From positions 1 through 49,214 of the forward strand of contig JAJQFS010000068.1 of assembly GCA_021200995.1 (NCBI GenBank): a stretch of 49,214 bases of DNA, in the 5' to 3' direction. Positions 17,181 through 25,183 of the stretch are shown here, piece by piece. Within the stretch, counting starts at the first letter, position 1; each line of letters begins with the position of its first letter. A program made the position numbers and the translations under genes. The stretch is from Lachnospiraceae bacterium. Lineage in GTDB: Bacteria; Bacillota; Clostridia; Lachnospirales; Lachnospiraceae. The notes below the pieces were generated by a model. The model made no database searches, was not told where the DNA came from, and worked only from the letters and a program-made list of their open reading frames with translations.

Positions 17181-18056
17181 TCAATGGACAATGTGGACAG
17201 TGCCCTGCAGCCAGACCTCGCCCTTGAAGCGGCGGCCGACGGCGGGTTCTCCCATCAGGTCCAGGGAGTTGATGGCAATCTCCATTGTAATATCATTTGA
17301 GTTTAAAGTCAAAATATTTATTTCCTCGCCGGTGTAAATATTCTGCTCTTTGCGGCAGTCCATGATCTCGCCGAGGACGGCGTAGTGGTCGCTCTCCACG
17401 CCGCTGGGAATGAAGCTGGTGTCCACGATGCTGTACAGATCCTCATGCTGGATGAGCTGGCAGATGGCGTTAAAGGTATTCATGTCCTCCACAGTCAGCG
17501 TCTCGATGGCGTCCTCATTGCCGTCGCGGGCTTCCCTGAGCAGCTTTGTGCGCTTGTGCGCCAGATCCCGCTCGCTTTTGCGCTGCACGACATTTTTTTC
17601 AATCGGAAGCAGGATCTTTCCACCGACTGACAGCCCTGTCAGGCTGATATAATAATTCGTCAGATCATGCCGCTCCTTCGCCTGAAAATAAGCGGTCTGG
17701 TTCTGCAGGTAGAAAATCAGAATGATGCCGAAATTGACTTCCTCGCACATGCCGGCGTAGGAATTCTGGCTGGCATGGCGCTCCACGCGGATCTCCTCAT
17801 CGACGGACTTGATGTAGCTCTGCAGAAAAGGATAATAATAATCGCAGACAAACATATTGTCCGACCTGTAATCTCCGCACACGGCAAGCCCCAGGGAAGG
17901 AGAGAAATTTTTGCTCAGGTTGATTAAACGCACATGCTCTTCCACCTCGGAGGCGACGCAGCTGTTGTGCTCTTTGACAGCTTCGGTGAGGACTTCCTCT
18001 AAGCCCTCCTTATCTGTCACTTTACTGAAGCCAATGGTGCGCATATATTTATGCAA
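17181..18056 (-). CDS. DUF3881 family protein
   Basis: A 291-residue protein of the clostridial DUF3881 family, recognised from the start '(M)HKYMRTIGFSKVTDKEGLEE' and the body ('CGDYRSDNMFVCDYYYPF', 'RHASQNSYAGMCEEVNFGI', 'LPIEKNVVQRKSERDLAHKRTKLLREA'). No catalytic motif or membrane segment is seen. The first ATG (18065) overlaps the GGAGGTGATG ribosome-binding site too closely. A TTG at 18056 gives proper spacing and the usual family N-terminus, so TTG is preferred. It follows serS by about 45 bases on the same strand. The function is unknown; a cytoplasmic protein is inferred. Confidence 0.8.
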   Translation of the reverse strand: MHKYMRTIGFSKVTDKEGLEEVLTEAVKEHNSCVASEVEEHVRLINLSKNFSPSLGLAVCGDYRSDNMFVCDYYYPFLQSYIKSVDEEIRVERHASQNSYAGMCEEVNFGIILIFYLQNQTAYFQAKERHDLTNYYISLTGLSVGGKILLPIEKNVVQRKSERDLAHKRTKLLREARDGNEDAIETLTVEDMNTFNAICQLIQHEDLYSIVDTSFIPSGVESDHYAVLGEIMDCRKEQNIYTGEEINILTLNSNDITMEIAINSLDLMGEPAVGRRFKGEVWLQGTVHIVH

Positions 18057-18100
18057 TACGATCATCACCTCCGTAATCAGGAACGATACGATACAGCTTC

Positions 18101-19384
18101 CTACTTCTCCGTCAGTGCTTCCATCCCGCCCATGTAGGGACGCAGCACCTCGGGGATTCTGACACTTCCGTCAGCCTGGAGATTATTTTCCAGAAGCGCG
18201 ATGAGCATACGGGGAGAAGCGACTACGGTATTATTTAAGGTATGCGCGAAATACTTGCCGTTCTCACCGTTCACGCGGATTTTCAGTCTTCTCGCCTGGG
18301 CGTCTCCCAAATTAGAGCAGCTGCCCACCTCGAAGTATTTTTTCTGTCTGGGGGACCAGGCTTCCACGTCGATGGATTTCACCTTCAGGTCAGCCAGGTC
18401 GCCGGAGCAGCACTCCAGCGTACGCACCGGAATGTCCATGGAGCGGAACAGATCCACCGTGTTCTGCCACAGCTTGTCAAACCACATGGGAGAATCCTCC
18501 GGCTTGCAGACCACAATCATCTCCTGTTTCTCAAACTGGTGGATGCGGTAAACGCCTCTCTCCTCCAGGCTGTGAGAACCCTTTTCCTTGCGGAAGCAGG
18601 GGGAATAAGAGGTCAGGGTGTGAGGCAGGGTATTCTCCTCCACCACAGTGTCGATATATTTGCCGATCATGGAGTGCTCGGAAGTGCCGATCAGGTACAG
18701 GTCCTCGCCCTCGATTTTATACATCATGGCGTCCATCTCCGCGAAGGACATGACGCCGTTCACCACATTGCTGCGGATCATGAAAGGCGGCACACAGTAG
18801 GTGAAGCCTCTGTTGATCATGAAATCCCTGGCATAGGTTAAGACCGCGGAGTGCAGTCTCGCGATGTCGCCCATCAGATAATAAAAACCGTTGCCGGCCA
18901 CTCTGCCGGCCGCGTCGAAATCGACTCCGTTAAATTTGCGCATGATGTCCGCGTGATACGGAATCTCGAAATCAGGCACTACTGGCTCGCCGTAGCGGGT
19001 AATCTCCACGTTTTCGGAATCGTCTTTGCCAATGGGAACGGAAGGATCAATGATATTGGGGATGACCATCATGTCCTTTGTAATCTTCTCCTGCAGCTCC
19101 TTCTCGAGTGCTTCCAGCTCGGTCAGTCTCTCAGCACTCGCGGCAACCTCGGCTTTTTTCGCCTCAGCTTCCTCTTTTTTGCCCTGGCCCATCAGACGGC
19201 CGATCTCTTTGGCGTTTTTATTTTTCGCGGCGCGGATGGAGTCCGCCTCCACCTGCGTTTTTCTTCTCTGCTCGTCCAGCGCGATGACCTCGTCGACTAA
19301 CGGCAGCTTCTCGTCCTGGAACTTCTTTTTGATATTTTCTCTGACTAAGTCAGGGTTTTCTCTCAAAAGCTTAATGTCTATCAT
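18101..19384 (-). CDS. serS: Seryl-tRNA synthetase
   Basis: A 427-residue class II synthetase. The N-terminal coiled-coil arm (about 30-105) that grips the long tRNA-Ser variable arm is clear, with alternating charged and Ala/Leu residues. Catalytic motif 2 lies in 'SYSPCFRKEKGSHSLEERGVYRIHQF' (quoted in part) and motif 3 in 'NNTVVASPRMLIALLENN'. It charges tRNA-Ser with serine in the cytoplasm. GGAGGGG precedes the ATG. A good promoter lies at 19479-19507. The leader is under 100 nt and has no T-box features, so T-box control is unlikely. DUF3881 follows on the same strand. Confidence 0.97.
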   Translation of the reverse strand: MIDIKLLRENPDLVRENIKKKFQDEKLPLVDEVIALDEQRRKTQVEADSIRAAKNKNAKEIGRLMGQGKKEEAEAKKAEVAASAERLTELEALEKELQEKITKDMMVIPNIIDPSVPIGKDDSENVEITRYGEPVVPDFEIPYHADIMRKFNGVDFDAAGRVAGNGFYYLMGDIARLHSAVLTYARDFMINRGFTYCVPPFMIRSNVVNGVMSFAEMDAMMYKIEGEDLYLIGTSEHSMIGKYIDTVVEENTLPHTLTSYSPCFRKEKGSHSLEERGVYRIHQFEKQEMIVVCKPEDSPMWFDKLWQNTVDLFRSMDIPVRTLECCSGDLADLKVKSIDVEAWSPRQKKYFEVGSCSNLGDAQARRLKIRVNGENGKYFAHTLNNTVVASPRMLIALLENNLQADGSVRIPEVLRPYMGGMEALTEK

Positions 19385-19421
19385 GATTTACCCCTCCTGC
19401 CTGCTTCGGATTTTTACTCAT

Positions 19422-19442
19422 CATGAGCGGCGGCCGCTCATG
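19422..19442. promoter_or_regulatory. Perfect palindrome in the serS leader
   Basis: CATGAGCGGC and GCCGCTCATG flank a single central base, about 40-60 bases before the serS start and downstream of its promoter. With no loop it suits a dimeric DNA-binding protein better than an RNA hairpin. The function is unknown. Confidence 0.5.
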
Positions 19443-19478
19443 TAATCCCTATTATTTCTGCCCTTTATGCATTCCCAT

Positions 19479-19507
19479 ATTCTAAAGGATAGCGGTTTAC
19501 TTGTCAA
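19479..19507 (-). promoter_or_regulatory. serS promoter
   Basis: TTGACA (19502-19507), 17 bases, TAGAAT (19479-19484) on the minus strand: consensus -35 and near-consensus -10, about 95 bases before the serS ATG. Confidence 0.8.
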
Positions 19508-19536
19508 CCAAAATGTTACGATTCTGTTACTCTATT

Positions 19537-20058
19537 CTATTGCTCTTCCCCTGTGCCGAGCGCCTTATGCAGCGCCTTTTGCTCTTCTCCGCTCAGCTCT
19601 ATCCCACATTTGCCGCCGACGACAGACTTGATATAACTGTAGGAAGCCTCCGGCCGGTGCACAGTGTTGATAATGAAGCCGTCATTGCGCTCATCTAAGA
19701 GTGTAAGCGCAAAACTCAGCTTGCCGCCCATCTCCCGAAACGCGTCGTAGCGCACAATGCCGCACTTCTGGAAGGTGTCCCCCATTTTCTCATTTAAGAC
19801 CTCAATCGCCTGTCGGTTCTTCTCAATCTGGTTTTTATTGCCCAGCTCCGTCTCCAGGACATTTAAAATCTCTTCCTCAAGCGTACCGGCATTTCTGCCT
19901 CCCATGAACTGCATGTACTTTTTTTCAAGTTTCTGGTACCTCACCAGCGCGACAATCGCGATGATCATGGCTGCCAGCCATAACACAATCAATACAATTA
20001 TAATATAGGAAAGATCCAGACCGGCCAGGCCGATGCTGTCCAGTAAATTTGTATTCAT
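19537..20058 (-). CDS. DUF4446 family membrane protein
   Basis: A 173-residue protein with one N-terminal membrane span (about 15-38, 'LSYIIIVLIVLWLAAMIIAI'), a short coiled region and a soluble domain with 'KCGIVRYDAFREMGGKLSFA' and 'LLDERNDGFIINTVH', which identify DUF4446. These genes are commonly found just after parB in clostridia, as here (2 bases between the parB stop and this start), so it is probably co-transcribed with parAB. The function is unknown; an envelope-linked role in chromosome segregation is only a guess from context. Confidence 0.85.
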   Translation of the reverse strand: MNTNLLDSIGLAGLDLSYIIIVLIVLWLAAMIIAIVALVRYQKLEKKYMQFMGGRNAGTLEEEILNVLETELGNKNQIEKNRQAIEVLNEKMGDTFQKCGIVRYDAFREMGGKLSFALTLLDERNDGFIINTVHRPEASYSYIKSVVGGKCGIELSGEEQKALHKALGTGEEQ

Positions 20059-20060
20059 CC

Positions 20061-20948
20061 TTATCCTCTCGTTATTTTCTCCAGAATCCGTTCAAAGTCA
20101 TCCGTGGAATAAAATGAGATTTCCATCTTTCCGGCGCCCTTCGCCTTCGCGGTGATGGACACATGCGTACCCAGCGCCTCCGACAGCTTATTTTCATATT
20201 CCTGATAAATCAGCTTTAACTGCTCGTCCGCCTTGTCCGGCTTTGTCGGCGTCTCCACACGATTGGCGGTTTTGACCGCCTTCTCCACCTCTCGGGCGGA
20301 CATGCCGTTTTGCGCTGCCTTCTTCGCGAGCGCCAGCTGCTTTTCTGTATCCTCCACAGCCAGCAGTGCGCGGGCATGTCCCATGGAAAGCTGATCCTGC
20401 GCGAGCATCTGCTGAATCTCTTCCGGCAGCTTCAACAGACGCAGCGAATTCGTAATGGCGGTCCGGCTCTTGCTGACGGCCTGCGCTACCTCTTCCTGTT
20501 TTAAATGAAACTCCTCAATCAGACGCTGGTAGGCTAGCGCTTCCTCCACGGGGTTTAAATCCTCGCGCTGAATATTCTCAATCAGAGCGATTTCCGCAAG
20601 CTCCGCGTCCGTGTACTCCCGGATAATCACCGGAATTTCCTTCAGGCCAGCCATTCTGGCGGCTCTCCAGCGGCGCTCCCCTGCCACGATCTCGTAATGC
20701 GTTTTTTTGTCCTGGACAATAATCGGTGTGATGACGCCAAACTGCCGGATACTGTCAGCCAGTTCCTCCAGCGCCGCCTCGTCGAAATTTTTCCTGGGCT
20801 GGCTGCGATTGGGTTCCACTTTTGAAAGTTTGACGATGGTTTCTTTTTTCTCTTCCTTTTGCTGTGCCGCCTGGTCGCCGGGCTTTAACGCCTGCGTGGG
20901 AATCAGAGAGTCCAGTCCCTTTCCAAGTCCGCTTCTTCTGCTTGCCAT
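20061..20948 (-). CDS. parB: Chromosome-partitioning protein ParB (Spo0J-like)
   Basis: A 295-residue ParB starting MASRRSGLGKGLDSLIPTQA. The CTPase/clamp domain motifs are present: 'VEPNRSQPRKNFDEAALEEL' and 'ETVAGERRWRAARMAGL'-type block ('YEIVAGERRWRAARMAGLKE'). The central helix-turn-helix is 'LKQEEVAQAVSKSRTAITNS', and the C-terminal dimerisation region is after residue 230. It binds parS, loads CTP, slides and spreads, and recruits SMC and ParA to segregate the origin. Two perfect parS sites lie in the window at 25398 and 29174. It follows parA by 9 bases and precedes DUF4446, forming one operon. Confidence 0.97.
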   Translation of the reverse strand: MASRRSGLGKGLDSLIPTQALKPGDQAAQQKEEKKETIVKLSKVEPNRSQPRKNFDEAALEELADSIRQFGVITPIIVQDKKTHYEIVAGERRWRAARMAGLKEIPVIIREYTDAELAEIALIENIQREDLNPVEEALAYQRLIEEFHLKQEEVAQAVSKSRTAITNSLRLLKLPEEIQQMLAQDQLSMGHARALLAVEDTEKQLALAKKAAQNGMSAREVEKAVKTANRVETPTKPDKADEQLKLIYQEYENKLSEALGTHVSITAKAKGAGKMEISFYSTDDFERILEKITRG

Positions 20949-20957
20949 GCTGTTCTC

Positions 20958-21719
20958 CTACTTTTTATGAATCACTTCCTGCGCCAGTTTCATATACGCC
21001 TCGGCGCCCGCGCTTTTGGGATCATATTTGATAATCGGCATGCCGTAGGACGGTGCCTCCGCCAGACGGATATTGCGGGGAATGATGCTGTCATAGACGT
21101 TGCTGCCCACATTTTTGCGGACATTCTCCACCACCTGATTGGACAGGTTGGTCCTGGCATCATACATGGTGAACACAATTCCTTCAATCTCAAGCTCCGG
21201 ATTGAGGCGCTCTGACACCAGTTGAATGGTATGCATCAGCTGAGATAATCCCTCCAGCGCGTAATACTCACACTGAATCGGTACAATGACGCTGTCAGCC
21301 GCGGTCATGGCGTTCACCGTCAGCGTGCTTAAGGACGGCGGGCAGTCGATCAGTATATAGTCATATTGATCCTTCACAAAATCCAGCTCGTCACGCAGGA
21401 TAAATTCCTTGCGGTCCACACCGATCATCTCAATTTCCGCCGCCGCGAGATTCACATTGGCCGGAATCATGTCCATCGTCTCAAACACGGACTTCATGAT
21501 ACATTCACTGACGGAGCACTCCCCCAGAATCAGCTCATATGTTGTATTTTCCACCTTATATTTGTCAATACCGTACCCGCTGGTGGTATTGCCCTGCGGG
21601 TCCAGATCAATCAGCAGAACCTTCTGCCCTTTCTGGTTCAGGCAGGCGGAGAGGTTGATGGCGGTCGTGGTTTTGCCGACGCCGCCCTTCTGATTGGCGA
21701 TTGCGATAATTCTTCCCAT
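20958..21719 (-). CDS. parA: Chromosome-partitioning ATPase ParA (Soj)
   Basis: A 253-residue ParA/MinD-type ATPase: deviant Walker A 'NQKGGVGKTTTAINLSACL' at the N-terminus, switch I 'DLDPQGNTTSGYG', and Walker B 'YDYILIDCPPSLSTLT'. It forms ATP-dependent dimers on DNA that move ParB-parS complexes. It is first in the parA-parB-DUF4446 operon. No strong promoter could be fixed, though TATACT near 21790 is a candidate -10. It sits about 16 kb from dnaA, on the same side as both parS sites. Confidence 0.97.
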   Translation of the reverse strand: MGRIIAIANQKGGVGKTTTAINLSACLNQKGQKVLLIDLDPQGNTTSGYGIDKYKVENTTYELILGECSVSECIMKSVFETMDMIPANVNLAAAEIEMIGVDRKEFILRDELDFVKDQYDYILIDCPPSLSTLTVNAMTAADSVIVPIQCEYYALEGLSQLMHTIQLVSERLNPELEIEGIVFTMYDARTNLSNQVVENVRKNVGSNVYDSIIPRNIRLAEAPSYGMPIIKYDPKSAGAEAYMKLAQEVIHKK

Positions 21720-21874
21720 ATCTTTGTATCTTTCCGGGCCATTTGCCGCAGCCCTTTACACCAGCGAAATTATCCTTTTTGCTACGCAGTATAGTATAAC
21801 ACCGTTTTTTTGAAAAAGCCATAGCAAAATATCAGAGACTGAACCGGCCAGCTCCTTTTGCTTCCACTTTCCCG

Positions 21875-22273
21875 TTACCGGTTCTGCTGCTCCTGCTCCT
21901 GACGCTGCTTTTCCTGCTGCTCCTGTTGTTCCTGGCGCTGTTTTTCCCGCTGCTCCTGTTCCTGACGCTGTCTCTCCTGTTTTTCCTGCTGTTCCTGCGC
22001 CCGCTTCTGTTTCTCCAGTTTCTTTTTTTCCTCAGTCCACGCCAGGTAGTTGCGGCCGATCTGATAGGCCTGTGACATCGTAAAAACGGCAATCAGAATC
22101 AGCAGAATGTTTTTGTTGAGGGATCCCTGAATCCACGCCGCGATAAACACGGCCAACCCGATCCCTGACATCCAGAGATTGCGGATCAGCTGCCTTCTGG
22201 TACTCAGATTCCCGTAAAAAAGCTCGAATCCTTTGTCTGTCAGCATTTTCTCTTTCTTTTTCTTTTTTGCCAT
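21875..22273 (-). CDS. Small membrane protein with Gln/Glu/Arg coiled-coil tail
   Basis: A 132-residue protein starting MAKKKKKEKMLTDKGFELFY, with AAGGAGAG before the ATG. Two hydrophobic spans (about 36-52 and 56-74) are followed by a low-complexity helix of (E/K/R)Q repeats such as 'QEQREKQRQEQQEQQEKQRQ', predicted coiled coil facing the cytoplasm. The DNA under the tail is a degenerate CTGCTCCTG repeat that may vary in length. No family is recognised. The longer upstream frame (to 22393) comes from a 36-bp tandem repeat and has no ribosome-binding site. Confidence 0.75.
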   Translation of the reverse strand: MAKKKKKEKMLTDKGFELFYGNLSTRRQLIRNLWMSGIGLAVFIAAWIQGSLNKNILLILIAVFTMSQAYQIGRNYLAWTEEKKKLEKQKRAQEQQEKQERQRQEQEQREKQRQEQQEQQEKQRQEQEQQNR

Positions 22274-22389
22274 GATGCCTCTCTCCTTACTTCCTGTGTA
22301 TCGTTTGCTCTGTTTTCCTGTGCTTTTCATCGCATCGTGTGCTCTCTGCCTTTTTGCGGTTTGCGCCACGCCGTGCGCGCTCTGCCTTT

Positions 22390-23130
22390 TCATGGTTTAT
22401 GCCGCAATGTGCGCTCACCCATCCATGGCAGGTACTCCAGCGTCATCACCACGAGCGCGAGTCCCGCGTAAGCCGGAATATAAGCAGCTCCCAGCTGTTC
22501 CTGTATCATCTGTAACGGTGAGCCGGCCGCGCCTTCCAGCAGGAAAAAATAATTCGTCCCCAGCCACCTGTCAATCAGATAAATCGGCGGCACGACCAGC
22601 GCCAGAAACAGCACCGGTTTCCACATGGCCCGCATCCGCGGTCTCACATATCCGGCTGCCAGCTGCCAGACACCAAACAAAATCAGACCGGTATGGGTGG
22701 AAAAGCCCGTCAGATTCATATAATTCCACTGCGGGTACATATTCCAGTCCGGAAAAAGAAGCGCCAGTGCCGCACCCACAATCCCCAGGCTGTAAATCGT
22801 CTGTCCCGCCCAGTCCCAGCGCGTATAAGAAAAAATCACACATATCACCGGCATCAGCGTACACAGATGCAAGGGAATCTGATAAACCGTCTGGTGTCCG
22901 GTCACCAGCAAAACTACATGCTCCGCCATAAGAATCCCACACATCGTCCACGCCAGAACTTTATTCAGACTGTCCTGTTTCTTTTCATCTTGCTTAAGAT
23001 AATACCTCGTGAGAAATACAATGCTCAGCGTGATTACCGCAAGCCATATCAGATGCGTCGTTCCAAAGTGAGAAAAGCCCACACCCTGCGGCAGATCTGT
23101 TTCATATGTAAAAAAATACATGGCGCTCAT
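22390..23130 (-). CDS. YwaF / TIGR02206-type integral membrane protein
   Basis: A 246-residue protein with about seven membrane spans. Recognisable blocks are 'FSHFGTTHLIWLAVITLSI', 'QIPLHLCTLMPVICVIFSY', 'PDWNMYPQWNYMNLTGFSTH' and 'LGTNYFFLLEGAAGSPLQ', which match the TIGR02206 (YwaF) family distantly related to TMEM164. The conserved His and Cys in spans 3-5 hint at an enzymatic role, but none is established. It lies upstream of the coiled-coil membrane protein on the same strand, about 115 bases away. Confidence 0.8.
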   Translation of the reverse strand: MSAMYFFTYETDLPQGVGFSHFGTTHLIWLAVITLSIVFLTRYYLKQDEKKQDSLNKVLAWTMCGILMAEHVVLLVTGHQTVYQIPLHLCTLMPVICVIFSYTRWDWAGQTIYSLGIVGAALALLFPDWNMYPQWNYMNLTGFSTHTGLILFGVWQLAAGYVRPRMRAMWKPVLFLALVVPPIYLIDRWLGTNYFFLLEGAAGSPLQMIQEQLGAAYIPAYAGLALVVMTLEYLPWMGERTLRHKP

Positions 23131-23150
23131 CCCTCACAGAAAACGATATC

Positions 23151-23186
23151 AAAAAAGGGGAAACCTGCATCCTGAAGATTCCCCTC
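23151..23186 (-). terminator. Intrinsic terminator upstream of the YwaF-like gene
   Basis: On the minus strand AGGGGAA and TTTCCCCT-type arms (23157-23163 with 23179-23185) enclose a 15-base loop and are followed by six T (23151-23156). It would stop transcripts coming from the 23.5-24.1 kb genes. Confidence 0.7.
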
Positions 23187-23451
23187 TGAACCTGATCCAA
23201 ATTTCCCCACAATTATAAGACCGGACGGCCTTTATGTCAATTGTTCCGCCAACTCTTTTCCGTCCGCTCTCTTTCGCTCTCTTTCGCTCTCTTTCTTTTG
23301 TGCTCTCCTCCGCTGTCTTTCCGTTCTTCTGTCCTTGCCTTGTGCTGTCCCTGCAAACATGTCCTTTCTGCTTATAGAACATCTTCCGCATACATCCTTT
23401 TACACAGCGAACCACTGTTTTTGAAACCAGCCGCAGCTTTGCTTTTCATAA
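23187..23451. repeat. Gap with three tandem GCTCTCTTTC units
   Basis: No gene is seen in this stretch. At 23266-23295 GCTCTCTTTC is repeated three times exactly, in a pyrimidine-rich plus strand. Confidence 0.6.
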
Positions 23452-23580
23452 TTATGACATGAGTGTCACTGTAATCGTAAGTGATTTTTCATTCTCTGAG
23501 GACACTGTAATTTTCCCATTTTTCGGTGAATATTTCAGCGCGTTGTCCAGAAGAATGCCAACCAGGCGGCGACGCTCATT
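23452..23580 (-). pseudogene. Histidine-kinase ATPase-domain fragment
   Basis: The minus-strand frame reads 'RRRLVGILLDNALKYSPKNG' then 'KITVSSENEKSLTITVTL', ending at TAA 23452-23454. 'LLDNALKYS' is the N-box of HATPase_c in sensor kinases. Nothing of the dimerisation domain or G-boxes remains. The fragment overlaps the end of the hydrolase gene, so a deletion joined the two. Confidence 0.75.
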
Positions 23581-24130
23581 CTGCCATATACTGATCCACC
23601 GTTTCCATAATCCACCGCAGATTTTCCAGATCCTTCAGCGCGTCTCCTGTCTCCAGAGAATGATTTCCTCCCTCCACCAGATAACAGGGATACTCTGTTT
23701 TCCCACATTCCCGCAGGAAAACCTCATGGTCCAGCCATGGGTCCGCCGTCCCGTGAAAGAGAATGCCGTCATCTTTCATCACCTGAAACGACTGCTCTAC
23801 CGGCGTAAAAAAGATATTCCGGGTTTGAGTGCCCCGTTTTGCCGCATAAGTGGCTGCCACCGCAGTACCAATACTTTTAGAAATAAAAAGAACCGAGTCA
23901 TACTTATCAAGCTCCACATCCTTCAGGATTTCTCCGCATTGCGCGACCGCGCTCTCAAACGCTGCATACATTTTGACGCTGTCCCCTTTGATATTCCTTT
24001 CAAACCCGCCATATGACACATCCTTGATCTCATAGCCATGCTGCAAGGCCAGTTTCTTACTGTAATACAAAAGCGGCTTATCTGTGTGATAACCGATTCC
24101 GGGGAAAATAACCGCGATTTTTCTGCTCAT
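23576..24130 (-). CDS. Alpha/beta-hydrolase-like protein
   Basis: A 184-residue protein. 'IAVIFPGIGYHTDKPLLYYS' is a first-strand/oxyanion-like loop. 'SVLFISKSIGTAVAATYAAKR' holds a probable nucleophile elbow (SKSIGT, degenerate relative to GxSxG), 'GILFHGTADPWLD' the acid, and 'CYLVEGGNHSLE' the catalytic His. This matches small cytoplasmic alpha/beta hydrolases of unknown substrate. No signal peptide is present. The last three bases overlap a kinase fragment. Confidence 0.75.
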   Translation of the reverse strand: MSRKIAVIFPGIGYHTDKPLLYYSKKLALQHGYEIKDVSYGGFERNIKGDSVKMYAAFESAVAQCGEILKDVELDKYDSVLFISKSIGTAVAATYAAKRGTQTRNIFFTPVEQSFQVMKDDGILFHGTADPWLDHEVFLRECGKTEYPCYLVEGGNHSLETGDALKDLENLRWIMETVDQYMAE

Positions 24131-24307
24131 TGACTCAACCTTTCCTTTTACTGCATTTTTATATTATCCGCGCTTCGCTTTCTTTGCTTATTTTTCAATC
24201 AGCCTTTCTGTGTTCCAGGCATTACTTCTCTGTACTTTACCTGGCGCAATGGGAACTCGCCTTCCTGCGTCCTTTTTGTCTGGCCATTCGGATACCGTTT
24301 GCTTCCG

Positions 24308-25069
24308 TTATTCAAATATCTGCACCTTTGATGCGGTTCCATCTTTATTCAACCAGATCAGGCACGCTGACCCCACCTGAATATCGTCAATTGACACAAT
24401 ATTTTTTGTCCGGTACGGCACAATCTGCGTATCTGCCAATATCACATAGCTTCTGCCATCCGTCGCTGTGATGCTCGCACCGCCAGCCTCGTCTTCTTCC
24501 ACCTTCTCCGCTATCGCATATTGCGGCGTTCCATAATCCTCCGGAATATTGACAATGACCACATACGGCGTTATCTGCGGCGGCAGCGACAACGTCATCG
24601 TTTCTCCCAGATAAGCCTCAAAGCTGCCGGTTTGCACATCCCCCAGACTCACCGGATATCCTGTTGACGCGTCCAGCACCAGTGTGTTCTCTGTATCTAT
24701 GATCAGTTCTATCTCTCCAGATGAAGACGCCTCTGACTGATTGTCCACCACGATCGTATTCTGATCCGCCCACACATCCGTGATTGCTCCATATATTCTC
24801 ACAGGTGTAATCAATTCCGCCATGGAAGCGTTCTCCGTTTCTGTTCCTGCTGTACCTTCCTTTGTTAAGACCTCTGCTTTTGTTTCATCCGACGTACCAT
24901 CTTCTTTCATAATGCTGGTCCCTGATTCTTCCGCAGCTTCACTCCCGGCAAGCTCGCTCTGCACATTTTCTGTGCTCTCCTGTGAAGCGTTTTCCGACTG
25001 GCTGCAGGCGACTAACAGTCCAACTGTCAGCGTTACCGCAAATATAAACTTTATTCTTTTTAATTTCAT
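24308..25069 (-). CDS. Secreted lipoprotein of unknown function
   Basis: A 253-residue protein. Signal peptide MKLKRIKFIFAVTLTVGLLV ends in lipobox LVAC, giving a lipidated Cys near residue 22. A Ser/Glu/Thr-rich linker (23-85) follows, then a compact beta-rich domain with 'DVWADQNTIVVDNQSEASSS' and 'GGASITATDGRSYVILADTQ'. It resembles small OB-like or SH3-like extracellular domains, but no family is recognised. The 177 bases downstream (24131-24307) contain no gene. Confidence 0.75.
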   Translation of the reverse strand: MKLKRIKFIFAVTLTVGLLVACSQSENASQESTENVQSELAGSEAAEESGTSIMKEDGTSDETKAEVLTKEGTAGTETENASMAELITPVRIYGAITDVWADQNTIVVDNQSEASSSGEIELIIDTENTLVLDASTGYPVSLGDVQTGSFEAYLGETMTLSLPPQITPYVVIVNIPEDYGTPQYAIAEKVEEDEAGGASITATDGRSYVILADTQIVPYRTKNIVSIDDIQVGSACLIWLNKDGTASKVQIFE

Positions 25070-25183
25070 ATTTCCTTAACCCTTTTTACTGATGCCTCTC
25101 GTCAACCGCAAAGAACGCGCTGATTTGCAGTTCTCCGTTTCACCTCAGACGATTTCGAAAGGCTTCCCTTGTGATAACAGAAA

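Noticed and set aside
19385..19536. T-box riboswitch before serS
   Set aside because: The leader is under 100 nt and lacks the T-box sequence and the specifier and antiterminator stems.
21880..22010. Short tandem CTGCTCCTG repeats as an intergenic satellite
   Set aside because: They lie in frame in a coding region and encode a Gln/Glu/Arg coiled coil.
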